A stretch of DNA of 10,571 bases from an uncultured Collinsella sp. (GTDB lineage Bacteria; Actinomycetota; Coriobacteriia; Coriobacteriales; Coriobacteriaceae). The translations under genes were made by a program, and so were the position numbers. A model generated the notes under the pieces. The model searched no databases. It was not told where the DNA came from and saw only the letters and a program-made list of their open reading frames with translations. Positions 1 through 6,262 of this stretch are shown here, piece by piece (the stretch's first letter is position 1; the number at the start of each line of letters is the position of its first letter). The stretch spans positions 1 to 10,571 of the forward strand of contig CAAECW010000126.1 of NCBI GenBank assembly GCA_900754445.1. Direction: 5' to 3'.

Positions 1-97
1 GATTTATTTTAGCGTGCCAAGCCGCCGGCGCCCAAAGCTCCACCGTATCTATGGCAATCGACGTAATCGTCCAGCACGAGGACGGCGCTCACCGTTG

Positions 98-131
98 TAC
101 GACAATGGGCAATGAACCTACCATTGTTGTA
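98..131. promoter_or_regulatory. Dyad overlapping a weak promoter upstream of the MOSC gene
   Basis: The arms TACGACAATGG (98-108) and CCATTGTTGTA (121-131) form an 11-bp inverted repeat with one imperfect position, which would be a G-U pair in RNA, and a 12-nt spacer. The arm centres are about 23 bp apart, roughly two helical turns, as expected for a dimeric DNA-binding regulator. A weak promoter-like pair, TTGTAC (95-100) and TACCAT (119-124) with an 18-bp spacer, lies across the dyad. An operator is the preferred reading, and an RNA hairpin in the leader is possible. The rest of 1-169 shows no convincing gene. The triplets ending in TAG at 10-12 could close an upstream gene, but this cannot be decided here. 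Confidence 0.4.
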
Positions 132-169
132 GGATTCAACATGTTGCCCGCCCCGTCGAAAGGTGCACC

Positions 170-808
170 GTGCCCCAGGCTCATCCGATCAACAACCCCA
201 TCATTGACGCCGCCAAGCGCGAACTTGCAGATCGTGCCCAGACGACAGCTCCCCTACGCACCGCAAACGATGCTTACAACGGGCCTGCCCGTATCGTCTC
301 AATCAACACGTCGGAGCACAAAGGCACGCGTAAGTCACCCGTCGCCGACGGGCACGACACCGTCATCGAGCAGTTTGGCCTCGCCTCCGATGCGCACGCC
401 GGGCATTGGCACCGCCAGGTTTCCTTTTTAGCTGCAGAGTCTATCCAGACGGCGCAGGCGCGCGGGCTCGATGTGCACGAGGGCGACTTTGGAGAAAACT
501 TCACCACCCAGGGCATCAACCTGCTCTCGCTCCCCCTGGGAACGCAGCTCAAGATTGGCAACGATGTCCTGGTCGAAATCAGTCAGATCGGCAAGGTCTG
601 CCACACCCGCTGTGCCATCTACTATCTCGCTGGCGACTGCATCTTTCCCCACGAGGGCGTTTTTGGCGTGGTACTAAAGGGCGGAGAGGTCCATATCGGC
701 GACGACATCCAGGTGGTCAAGCTCGGCGACGGCACTTGCTCGTTCACCCCTGCCGAGGCCCTCGAAGAGATTGAGCAGGCTCGTCAGAAAGGCACGCTGA
801 AGTTGTAA
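170..808 (+). CDS. MOSC domain-containing protein
   Basis: This 212-aa protein carries a MOSC domain, the beta-rich sulfur-carrier fold of molybdenum-cofactor sulfurase C-termini and of small stand-alone proteins, over residues about 40-185. Visible family signatures are SDAHAGHWHRQVS (73-85), the GDFGENFTT segment (105-113) and GKVCHTRCAI (141-150), whose C144 and C148 match the conserved cysteine region; C144 is the probable sulfur-handling residue. The domain normally makes a protein of about 150 aa, so the first 40 residues are an extension without a recognised motif. The start is GTG at 170, preceded by the modest SD-like GAAAGG (158-163); no other start lies in frame ahead of the domain. 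The partner and substrate are unknown. Similar stand-alone MOSC proteins often sit near molybdenum-cofactor genes, but none are in view. The family call is firm and the physiological role is open. Confidence 0.88.
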   Translation: MPQAHPINNPIIDAAKRELADRAQTTAPLRTANDAYNGPARIVSINTSEHKGTRKSPVADGHDTVIEQFGLASDAHAGHWHRQVSFLAAESIQTAQARGLDVHEGDFGENFTTQGINLLSLPLGTQLKIGNDVLVEISQIGKVCHTRCAIYYLAGDCIFPHEGVFGVVLKGGEVHIGDDIQVVKLGDGTCSFTPAEALEEIEQARQKGTLKL

Positions 809-869
809 AACCCCACGTTGAGATAGCTTTTACAGCCCTAAACTCCTCTCAAACAGGGCGCCGTAACGT

Positions 870-973
870 TAAAGTTGAACTCTATGGTTTCTCAACAATT
901 CATCATAACTGCAGGTCAAAGCCAAAGTCTCAAGTTCAACTTGACCCTTTGGAACCTTTAAGGTTCAAGTTGA
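870..973. promoter_or_regulatory. Cluster of TCAAGTTGA half-sites and palindromes upstream of the cell-wall hydrolase
   Basis: Most of the gap between the MOSC gene and the hydrolase is built from one half-site. TCAAGTTGA is exact at 965-973 (+) and 936-944 (-), with one mismatch at 930-938 (+) and at 870-878 (+). The copies at 930-944 fuse into the 15-bp palindrome TCAAGTTCAACTTGA. The segments 936-949 and 960-973 form a 14-bp inverted repeat with one mismatch around a 10-nt spacer, and GAACCTT-T-AAGGTTC (952-966) is a further perfect dyad nested across it. This resembles a multi-site operator. The core looks like MerR/SoxR-family sites such as CTCAAGTT-AACTTGAG, with one extra central base. 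A weak -10-like TAGAAT lies at 989-994. The binding protein is not identified. The rest of 809-1036 shows only a weak GCCCT/AGGGC pairing (835-839 with 855-859) and no clear terminator for the MOSC gene. Confidence 0.5.
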
Positions 974-1036
974 GGTCGAAAGCAGTAGTAGAATACCGTT
1001 CGAACCATAACCTACGATTGATTGCAGAGGGACTGG

Positions 1037-2170
1037 ATGCAGCATTCGAATCATCGCACCGCAGCGCTCATTGCGTCGAAGCCGGCTCGTATCATCACGA
1101 GCGCCGCGCTCGCCGTTGCGCTGACGGCCACGCCGATGCTCTCCCCCGTTGCGGCGTATGCCGCCTCGCAGGCAACGCAGGACCAGCTTTCCGCAGCCCA
1201 GCAGAAGATCGAAGCCGCCACGAGCGCCTACAACGACGCCCGCACCAAACTCGATGACCTGCAAAAGCAGATTGACTCCAATGAGGCAAGCATCGAGGAA
1301 ATCGAGGCTAAGCTTCCCGAGCAGCAGGCCAAGGCAAGCTCCGCCATGCGCGATCTGTACAAGTATCAGAAGGGCACCAATCCCATCGTGAGCTTCCTGG
1401 TCAACGCGCAGAGCCTGGGTGAGTTCATCACGACCTGCAAATACACCAACCAGATCACGAGCTCGAGCGTCGACGAGATCGAGCAGCTCAATAACATGCA
1501 AACCGAACTCGAGCAGAACAAAGCCGAGCTCCAGCAAGCCAAGTCTCAGCTTGAGGCAGAGCAGAAAAACGCCGAGGATGCGCTGGCGCAGGCCCAGCAG
1601 CTCCGCAGCGAGGCACAGGCAAAAGCCGAGCAGGAAAATGCCGCCGAGCTTGCCAAGCTTGAGGCCGATAAGGCCGCTGCCGCCGAGAAGCTCTCGGGCG
1701 AGGGCGTAAGCGGCAGCAATTCCAGCAGCCAGGCCACCAACACCAACACCACCATCGACACCACGGTGAACAACGCCAATACCGGTAGCTCCGATTACGA
1801 TTCGTTCATTAATGAGTGGACGAGCCGTATCGACAATTATCTCGCCGGCTCCCCCATGGCAGGCCAGGGCTATAACTTTGCCGTCGCCGCTTGGAATACC
1901 GGTGTCGACCCCCGTTGGTCCCCCGCCATCGCCTGCATCGAGAGCACCAAGGGTGCTTATTGCGCCAATTCTTACAACGCCTGGGGCTGGAGTGCACGTG
2001 GCGGCGGTTGGCGCAGCTTTGGCAGCTGGAGCGAGGGCATCTCCGCTCACGTTGCCTATCTGGGCGCCAACTACGGCTCCACCCTTACCCCGGCAGCTGC
2101 CAAAAAGTACTGCCCGCCCACGTGGCAGGACTGGTACAACAAAGTCGCCGCTCAGATGAACCGCATCTAA
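1037..2170 (+). CDS. Secreted coiled-coil (CwlO/PcsB-type) peptidoglycan hydrolase with lysozyme-like C-terminal domain
   Basis: The 377-aa protein starts with a signal peptide: basic residues 1-18, a hydrophobic stretch 19-40, and probable signal peptidase I cleavage after AAYA near residue 42. Residues 45-220 are a long Glu/Gln/Ala-rich coiled coil. Its NPIVSFLVNAQSLGEFI part (115-131) matches the PcsB/CwlO coiled-coil domain that in relatives contacts FtsX and keeps the enzyme inactive. A Ser/Thr/Asn linker (221-255) leads to a C-terminal domain (256-377) with the glutamate of ACIEST (E302) and SYNAWGW (312-318), as in glucosaminidase/lysozyme-like domains. It probably cuts glycan strands during growth or division. 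The ATG at 1037 is chosen because AGAGGGA (1026-1032) is an SD just upstream; an in-frame TTG at 1022 would lack one. The mature part has four cysteines. A strong terminator follows, so the gene is probably monocistronic. Confidence 0.85.
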   Translation: MQHSNHRTAALIASKPARIITSAALAVALTATPMLSPVAAYAASQATQDQLSAAQQKIEAATSAYNDARTKLDDLQKQIDSNEASIEEIEAKLPEQQAKASSAMRDLYKYQKGTNPIVSFLVNAQSLGEFITTCKYTNQITSSSVDEIEQLNNMQTELEQNKAELQQAKSQLEAEQKNAEDALAQAQQLRSEAQAKAEQENAAELAKLEADKAAAAEKLSGEGVSGSNSSSQATNTNTTIDTTVNNANTGSSDYDSFINEWTSRIDNYLAGSPMAGQGYNFAVAAWNTGVDPRWSPAIACIESTKGAYCANSYNAWGWSARGGGWRSFGSWSEGISAHVAYLGANYGSTLTPAAAKKYCPPTWQDWYNKVAAQMNRI

Positions 2171-2180
2171 GTGCAACTGC

Positions 2181-2210
2181 AAAGGGCCCCAATGGGGCCC
2201 TTTTCTTTTA
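2181..2210 (+). terminator. Intrinsic terminator of the hydrolase gene, probably bidirectional
   Basis: AAAGGGCCCC (2181-2190) pairs perfectly with GGGGCCCTTT (2194-2203) around an AAT loop, and a T-rich tract follows to 2209. It starts 10 bp after the hydrolase stop codon. It also lies directly downstream of the stop codon of the convergent kinase gene (TAA on the minus strand, 2210-2208). The A residues on the 5' side give only a short U run in that direction, so termination of the kinase transcript is plausible but weaker. Confidence 0.92.
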
Positions 2211-3587
2211 GGTAGCGGAGGTATCGACAACGCCGGTCGCATTGGCAACCGCGACTATGACGATCATGCATAGGAGCAGCACACCCAATGCCTTGAGCCA
2301 GAGTTTCGCGAGTTTCTTGCCGCGATAGCTGTCGAGCAGTGCGAATCGCCGACGAAGACGGCGCTTATCGAGCAGCGCAAAATGCATAAGCACCATAAGG
2401 CCATCGACAAAGAAAAAATACTCGATTATGAGAAGCCACGTCGGGTAGCTTTGGTTTGCTCCCGTGGGGTGAAAGACGGCAAAGTGACTTCCGGCAAAGA
2501 ACACAAGCAGCGAGAAGCAGACGAGCGTATTCCAAATACGCCCCAGAGACTCCGGAACGCGAGAGAGCAAACCGCATGCAGCGGAGGCGGCAGGCCTAGG
2601 AAGCCCTGTGGGGTTCTGGAGCCCTTGGGGCGTCAACACCGTCTCCGAGGCCGGAGTACGGACAGGCGCAGGCGCAGGAGGCCGCACGGGGCGACCTAGA
2701 TCGTATGCCGCGCGCGTCGCCCGTCCCAACGCTTCCGCGCTCGCAAAACGCTTGGCCGGGTCGAGCGCCATCGACATGCAGATGACATCGGCAAGTGGGG
2801 TGGGAATGCCACGCGCCTCGCATTGCTCGCGCATGTCGAGCCCTGGTTTAGGGTCGACTCCCGTCAAGCAGAAGAACAACAGGGCGCCAAGTGCGTAGAC
2901 GTCGCTTCGCACGCTCGTCTGCCCAAACCCATACTGCTCGGGCGGCGCATAGGGCCGTGTCCCAAACTTGACGGTGTCGGCATCGGCGCCATCGCGCCAT
3001 ACGCGCGCGATCCCCAAGTCGATAATCACCAGCGACGAAAACGTCAGACCGTCATCAGGCGTATAGTTGGCACCTGTCACGATGATATTCGACGGCTTGA
3101 GGTCGCGATGGATCACCGGCGCCGACGTCTCCCCCGCCATCGCAAAACCGGCGTGGAGCTCGCCCACGGCATCGCATAGGGCAGGATACAATTCGTGCGC
3201 ATAATCGGGGGTGGCTCCCAGACGGTCCACCAGCGCCCCGAGTGTCTCCCCTTCGATGTATTCCATCACCACGTTGAGCTCGTCGCCCGCACGACGACAA
3301 TCGACGATTCTGGGCAGGTGCTCAAAACGCCTACCTGCCCGCTGTGCGGCAAACAGACGCTCGTATGCCCCGCCGATTTGAGCCGAAGCATCGATGCGTT
3401 TACGGACAAAGGGGCCGAGCGAACCACCGCCGGTTCCTTCAAAGTACACAAGCTCGGTTGTTTCAACGGACGAGCGCTTAAGTACACGCTCCACGCGATA
3501 GCTGTCGTCACGATCGAGCGACGCCAGGTGCTCGGCAAGCGCTGCGGTCAGCTCGTCATTGGAATATGTTGGGGTCTGAGTATCCAT
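2208..3587 (-). CDS. Membrane-anchored Ser/Thr protein kinase (Hanks-type)
   Basis: A protein of 459 aa from the ATG at 3587. The N-terminal half is a Hanks-type kinase domain: ATP-binding lysine in FVRKRID (K63), catalytic loop HRDLKPSN (160-167, with D162 and N167), the magnesium-binding motif present as DLG rather than DFG (190-192), activation segment ending FGTRPYAPPEQ, then SDVYALG. A proline-rich linker (about 300-325) leads to three hydrophobic helices (about 354-373, 384-406 and 430-452), so the kinase is cytoplasmic and anchored at its C-terminal end. No extracellular PASTA sensor is present, unlike PknB/PrkC. Start choice is uncertain: GGAGG sits only two bases before the ATG at 3587, while a GTG at 3617 adds 10 residues but lies in the loop of a predicted hairpin. 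It lies downstream of the HTH and FxLYD genes on the same strand, and substrates are unknown. Confidence 0.88.
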   Translation of the reverse strand: MDTQTPTYSNDELTAALAEHLASLDRDDSYRVERVLKRSSVETTELVYFEGTGGGSLGPFVRKRIDASAQIGGAYERLFAAQRAGRRFEHLPRIVDCRRAGDELNVVMEYIEGETLGALVDRLGATPDYAHELYPALCDAVGELHAGFAMAGETSAPVIHRDLKPSNIIVTGANYTPDDGLTFSSLVIIDLGIARVWRDGADADTVKFGTRPYAPPEQYGFGQTSVRSDVYALGALLFFCLTGVDPKPGLDMREQCEARGIPTPLADVICMSMALDPAKRFASAEALGRATRAAYDLGRPVRPPAPAPVRTPASETVLTPQGLQNPTGLPRPAASAACGLLSRVPESLGRIWNTLVCFSLLVFFAGSHFAVFHPTGANQSYPTWLLIIEYFFFVDGLMVLMHFALLDKRRLRRRFALLDSYRGKKLAKLWLKALGVLLLCMIVIVAVANATGVVDTSAT

Positions 3588-3605
3588 AGCCTCCATCATA
3601 GCGCA

Positions 3606-3635
3606 GGGCGCAGACACCCCATGGCATCCGCGCCC
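3606..3635 (-). promoter_or_regulatory. GC-rich hairpin between HTH gene and kinase gene
   Basis: On the minus-strand transcript GGGCGCGGA (3635-3627) pairs with TCTGCGCCC (3614-3606), nine pairs with one G-U, around a 12-nt loop. There is no U run after it, so it is not a standard terminator. It could dampen or process the transcript between the HTH gene and the kinase gene. It also places the alternative kinase GTG start (3617-3615) inside the loop, which favours the ATG at 3587. Confidence 0.4.
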
Positions 3636-3685
3636 CGTTCGTTTGCATCGTTGTTCGACAGCTCCGCCGACTCAGATATCAGCCG

Positions 3686-4108
3686 CTAACTCACCGTCTC
3701 CTCGCCAAAGCGATACAGCTCCTCGTTGACCTTTTGGAGGCTGCACCCGCGATCGATGCAAAAGATGATAATCGCATCGCGGCGGTCCTTGCAGTTAAGG
3801 ACGCTTACCCCGGCAGCCGTCAGCGCACGGTTGGTCTCTTTGAGCGTCAGCGCCATCGCAAAGGCAATCTGCAGCACCTTATTGCGACTCGGATGACGCG
3901 CACCCGTAAAGATCTGATAGCCAAAGGTCTCATTGAGATCGGCCATACGAACCACGCGCGAGCGCTCCAAGCCCTTTTCCTGCAGCAGCTGCTTCAGGTA
4001 GTCCGAAAGCGACGGGGCGGCAAAGTCGTGCTCCCTGATATAGCCATCGATGTTCGGCGCATCGAGAAGCTCATTGAGCAACTCCTCGGTCAGCTTTTTA
4101 TCGGACAT
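3686..4108 (-). CDS. Small HTH-like (XRE-type) protein
   Basis: A 140-aa protein with no signal peptide or membrane segment. Residues about 34-95 read as a bundle of short helices of the lambda-repressor/XRE kind: LSDYLKQLLQEKGLERSRVV, then a turn and the NETFGYQIFTGARHPSRNKVLQIAFAM region, split as helix 3 plus a trailing helix. The first 30 residues are acidic and helical. The C-terminal 40 residues include DRRDAIIIFCIDRG and two cysteines. The start is very clear: GGAGGTGA six bases before ATG. The gene begins 32 bp after the FxLYD stop codon and lies 98 bp before the kinase ATG, so it is probably co-transcribed with both. A DNA-binding regulator or a kinase partner/substrate are both possible; the HTH assignment rests on pattern reading and is only moderately sure. 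Confidence 0.72.
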   Translation of the reverse strand: MSDKKLTEELLNELLDAPNIDGYIREHDFAAPSLSDYLKQLLQEKGLERSRVVRMADLNETFGYQIFTGARHPSRNKVLQIAFAMALTLKETNRALTAAGVSVLNCKDRRDAIIIFCIDRGCSLQKVNEELYRFGEETVS

Positions 4109-4128
4109 ACGACTTCACCTCCCCCAGT

Positions 4129-4141
4129 GCATGCAACATGC
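4129..4141. repeat. Short inverted repeat between FxLYD and HTH genes
   Basis: GCATG-CAA-CATGC is a perfect 5-bp dyad with a 3-nt centre. It lies between the FxLYD stop codon (minus strand, 4143-4141) and the SD of the HTH gene. It is too short to be a terminator, and the two genes are probably read through. The site may be chance. Confidence 0.3.
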
Positions 4142-4584
4142 TAGAAACCGCTTACGTCCGAACGCTCCCAGCTAGCAACCTGGTCGGGAGACACCGTACC
4201 CAGCGCCTCGAACTTCCAGGAGCCGCCCGCCTTCAGATGATTGGTGTTTGCAAGAGCCGTTCCAACCTGGTTGCCATCGGCATCATACAGAACATATTCA
4301 ATCTGAATGTAGCTCTTTTCCTTGTCCGTGTTATTGGTCAGCGTGCCCGTGATCTTATAGGTAAACTGATTGGAAGTGTCTTCAGCCTCGTCAGCAATGG
4401 TATACGGTTCTTGCGGTTCTTTTTGCTCCTTAGCCTGCTGTGTCGTCTCGGCAGGTTTTGCCGTATCGCTCGCAGACGAATCGGTTGAGTTGCCGCCCAT
4501 AGAGCCCACGGCACCGACAATAACCAGCACTACGATGACGCCTAGGACAATCTTGCCGATCGGCTTCTTTCCCTCTTTTGCCAT
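4141..4584 (-). CDS. Membrane-anchored FxLYD-domain protein
   Basis: A 147-aa protein with one N-terminal hydrophobic helix (residues about 9-28: PIGKIVLGVIVVLVIVGAVG) after a Lys-rich start. A low-complexity Ser/Thr/Glu/Gln spacer (30-60) follows, then a C-terminal domain (about 66-140) ending in SWERSDVSGF. The domain carries VLYDADGNQVG (98-108) and the pattern GTLTNNTDKEKSYIQIEY, which fit FxLYD domains, small immunoglobulin-like beta folds of secreted or lipoproteins. There is no lipobox cysteine, so it is probably held by an uncleaved signal anchor and faces outward. Start at ATG 4584 with SD AGGAAGGA eight bases upstream; that SD is inside a perfect inverted repeat. Its function is unknown; its position before the HTH and kinase genes suggests an exported partner of that set, by context only. 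Confidence 0.82.
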   Translation of the reverse strand: MAKEGKKPIGKIVLGVIVVLVIVGAVGSMGGNSTDSSASDTAKPAETTQQAKEQKEPQEPYTIADEAEDTSNQFTYKITGTLTNNTDKEKSYIQIEYVLYDADGNQVGTALANTNHLKAGGSWKFEALGTVSPDQVASWERSDVSGF

Positions 4585-4589
4585 TATTC

Positions 4590-4643
4590 ATCCTTCCTAC
4601 GATCCGGCTACCGCGCCGGCACACAGCACATCGTAGGAAGGAT
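4590..4643 (-). promoter_or_regulatory. Perfect 14-bp inverted repeat that masks the FxLYD ribosome binding site
   Basis: ATCCTTCCTACGAT (plus 4590-4603) and ATCGTAGGAAGGAT (4630-4643) are exact reverse complements separated by 26 nt. An inner 5-bp stem (CCGGC 4604-4608 with GCCGG 4615-4619) can form inside. On the minus-strand transcript the 5' arm is an anti-SD, and the 3' arm carries AGGAAGGA, the SD of the FxLYD gene, which ends about seven bases before its ATG. The fold would block translation unless opened. No known riboswitch class was recognised. Confidence 0.7.
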
Positions 4644-4672
4644 TGAACTTGAATTCATTAGCTGAGAGCTAA
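4644..4672. promoter_or_regulatory. TCAAGTTCAA motif and TTAGCT dyad upstream of FxLYD gene
   Basis: TCAAGTTCAA reads on the minus strand at 4653-4644 and is identical to plus 930-939 in the site cluster before the cell-wall hydrolase. In both places it points the same way relative to the downstream gene for an exported protein. Next to it lies the dyad TTAGCT-GAG-AGCTAA (4658-4672). A shared regulator is possible. The rest of the 4585-4748 gap shows TTGCGCAA near 4724 but no convincing promoter. Confidence 0.35.
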
Positions 4673-4748
4673 GGCTGCGGTAAACGGCCAATGCAGTTAT
4701 CCAAACGTTGAGCAAACGCACTTTGCGCAACCGTCTGCTGGCAGCGCA

Positions 4749-5072
4749 TCAACCCACCGTGACGGATTCCCCGGTAAAGGCACTGATCATCAACAGGACA
4801 AAGAACACCAGGTAGCTGACACTCAGCGAGTACGCAATAATCAGGAAGACGACCCAGCCGACATTGGTTTTACCGTCGGCACGGCGTTGCTCGCGATTAC
4901 GGCAAAGCCAAATCGTCACGCCAATGGCCACAATCAACAACACGAGTGCCGCTGCTGCCAACCCGGCAAGCGCAAACATCACGCCAATGCTCACAGCAAT
5001 AACCGGAAGCAGCAGCAAGCCGCACCCGCACCCACCCGGACTATACACGGCAGTCTGTCGGCGTCGTTCCAT
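4749..5072 (-). CDS. Small membrane protein of unknown function
   Basis: A 107-aa protein. A short basic N-terminus (MERRRQ) and a Gly/Cys patch (GGCGCG, about 13-18) are followed by two hydrophobic segments (about 19-40 and 41-57), a charged loop rich in Arg/Lys (58-70), and a third long hydrophobic segment (72-98). It is therefore probably an integral membrane protein with about three helices; no catalytic motif or named family is recognised. The ATG at 5072 is preferred because TTGGAG precedes it by five bases. A GTG at 5078 overlapping the amidohydrolase stop codon by 3 bp is the alternative. Either way it is coupled to the amidohydrolase gene and probably co-transcribed with it. A role in export or uptake tied to the amidohydrolase substrate is only a guess. 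Confidence 0.65.
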   Translation of the reverse strand: MERRRQTAVYSPGGCGCGLLLLPVIAVSIGVMFALAGLAAAALVLLIVAIGVTIWLCRNREQRRADGKTNVGWVVFLIIAYSLSVSYLVFFVLLMISAFTGESVTVG

Positions 5073-5074
5073 CG

Positions 5075-6262
5075 TCACTCCAAGCCAAGCAATCGTTTGT
5101 AGACATCGAGGCCTTTGAGTAGGATTTCCTCGTCGAAGAGCATGCTATCGGTATGCAGAGCGCTTGTGGCATAGGCGGGGCAGCCATCCGAATCACTCGG
5201 GTTGTCTTGGTCCTCTGGCATACCCGTGCCCAGCAGGAAAAACACGCCCGGCAGATGGCGTTGGTAGAACGCGAAATCCTCGGCAATCAGCAGCGGCTCG
5301 TCCACGAGCTGTAACTCGGGCAGAGCAGGCGCGATTCGAGCAAACAACTCGGGGTCGTTATCGACCGGTGGATAACCCTCGGCAAAGTCGAGATCGTACG
5401 TGCAGCCCGTTGCGGCACAGGCATCGTCCAGCACGCGGCGCACGCCTTCGCGCGCCCGGTCGAACATGTCGTCCGTAAACACACGCAGGCTGCCGGCCAC
5501 ATGGGCCTCCCCCGCCACCGCGTTGCAAACCGTACCGGCCTGCAGCAGGCCGAACTTGCCAATGCAGGGCTCGTCGGCACCCAACTCGTCCATCAGTTCG
5601 CGCTCGGCAACCAAAAACTTGGCTGCTGCCAGCGCCGCGTCGTGCGATTCCTCGACTGGAACGCCGTAAGTCTTGGCGATATGGATGCTTGTCCCGTGAA
5701 TGTGCACGTGCGTTTCACTCGAGCGCGCCAGCAGCGGACCAGAACAGCTCACCAACGTGTTCGCAGGCAGGTCGGGCCATACGTGGAACCCGAAGATACG
5801 GTCTGCCCCGTAGCGCTCAAACACCCCACTCTCACAAACTGTCTTGGCGCCACCGGTCGTCTCCTCGGCCGGCTGGAACACAAAGAGCACGTTGCGCTTG
5901 ATGGCACCCGGTTGCTCACGAATCGTGCGATCGACAAAGGTCGCCGCCGCAAGCGCCATGGCCATGTGTCCATCGTGTCCGCAAGCGTGCATCTTTCCGG
6001 GATGTGTCGAGGCAAAGGCCGCGCCCGTCGCCTCCGCGATGGGAAGCGCGTCCATATCGGCGCGAATCGCCGTGGCATGCGCGGCGCCCGTGCCAGCGTC
6101 GAAGAAGGCGCAGACGCAGCTCGGACAGGGATGGGTCACCTCGCAGGCAAGCGGGGCGAGCACGCCCTCGATATAGGCGATGGTTTGCGGAAGATCGAAG
6201 TCGAGCTCCGGAATGCGATGCAGGTCGCGACGATAGCGACGGAGTTCTTGGAGCTCGGTCAT
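5075..6262 (-). CDS. M20-family amidohydrolase, candidate N-acetyl-diaminopimelate deacetylase
   Basis: A cytoplasmic metallo-amidohydrolase of 395 aa, the usual length for M20 (peptidase M20D/HipO-like) enzymes that free an acid from an N-acyl amino acid. Visible motifs: RRDLHRIPEL (11-20), IRADMDALPI (66-75), the metal-binding HACGHDGH (92-99, with C94 and H96), QPAEE (130-134, catalytic/metal glutamates), GFHVWP (158-163), AEDFAFY and the late histidine of SALHTDS. The start is ATG 6262 with AAGGA six bases upstream; the open frame runs further up but without homology. In the acetylase lysine pathway, N-acetyl-LL-DAP deacetylase belongs to this family, and this gene is divergent from a lysine operon that contains dapH, so that role is likely by context. 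General aminoacylase activity cannot be excluded. Its promoter region carries the palindrome CACAATATTGTG. Confidence 0.83.
   Translation of the reverse strand: MTELQELRRYRRDLHRIPELDFDLPQTIAYIEGVLAPLACEVTHPCPSCVCAFFDAGTGAAHATAIRADMDALPIAEATGAAFASTHPGKMHACGHDGHMAMALAAATFVDRTIREQPGAIKRNVLFVFQPAEETTGGAKTVCESGVFERYGADRIFGFHVWPDLPANTLVSCSGPLLARSSETHVHIHGTSIHIAKTYGVPVEESHDAALAAAKFLVAERELMDELGADEPCIGKFGLLQAGTVCNAVAGEAHVAGSLRVFTDDMFDRAREGVRRVLDDACAATGCTYDLDFAEGYPPVDNDPELFARIAPALPELQLVDEPLLIAEDFAFYQRHLPGVFFLLGTGMPEDQDNPSDSDGCPAYATSALHTDSMLFDEEILLKGLDVYKRLLGLE

Noticed and set aside
51..431. 126-codon plus-strand open frame overlapping the MOSC gene start
   Set aside because: Different frame from the MOSC domain, no recognisable motif and Ser/Pro/Thr-rich shadow composition.
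965..2248. 427-codon open frame on the minus strand opposite the cell-wall hydrolase
   Set aside because: It is antisense to a well-supported secreted protein, is low-complexity (Gly/Leu/Ala-rich) and has no SD or known motif; it runs through the terminator.
4590..4643. Inverted repeat as terminal repeats of a mini mobile element
   Set aside because: Arms are only 26 nt apart, no target-site duplication is visible, and one arm doubles as a functional SD.
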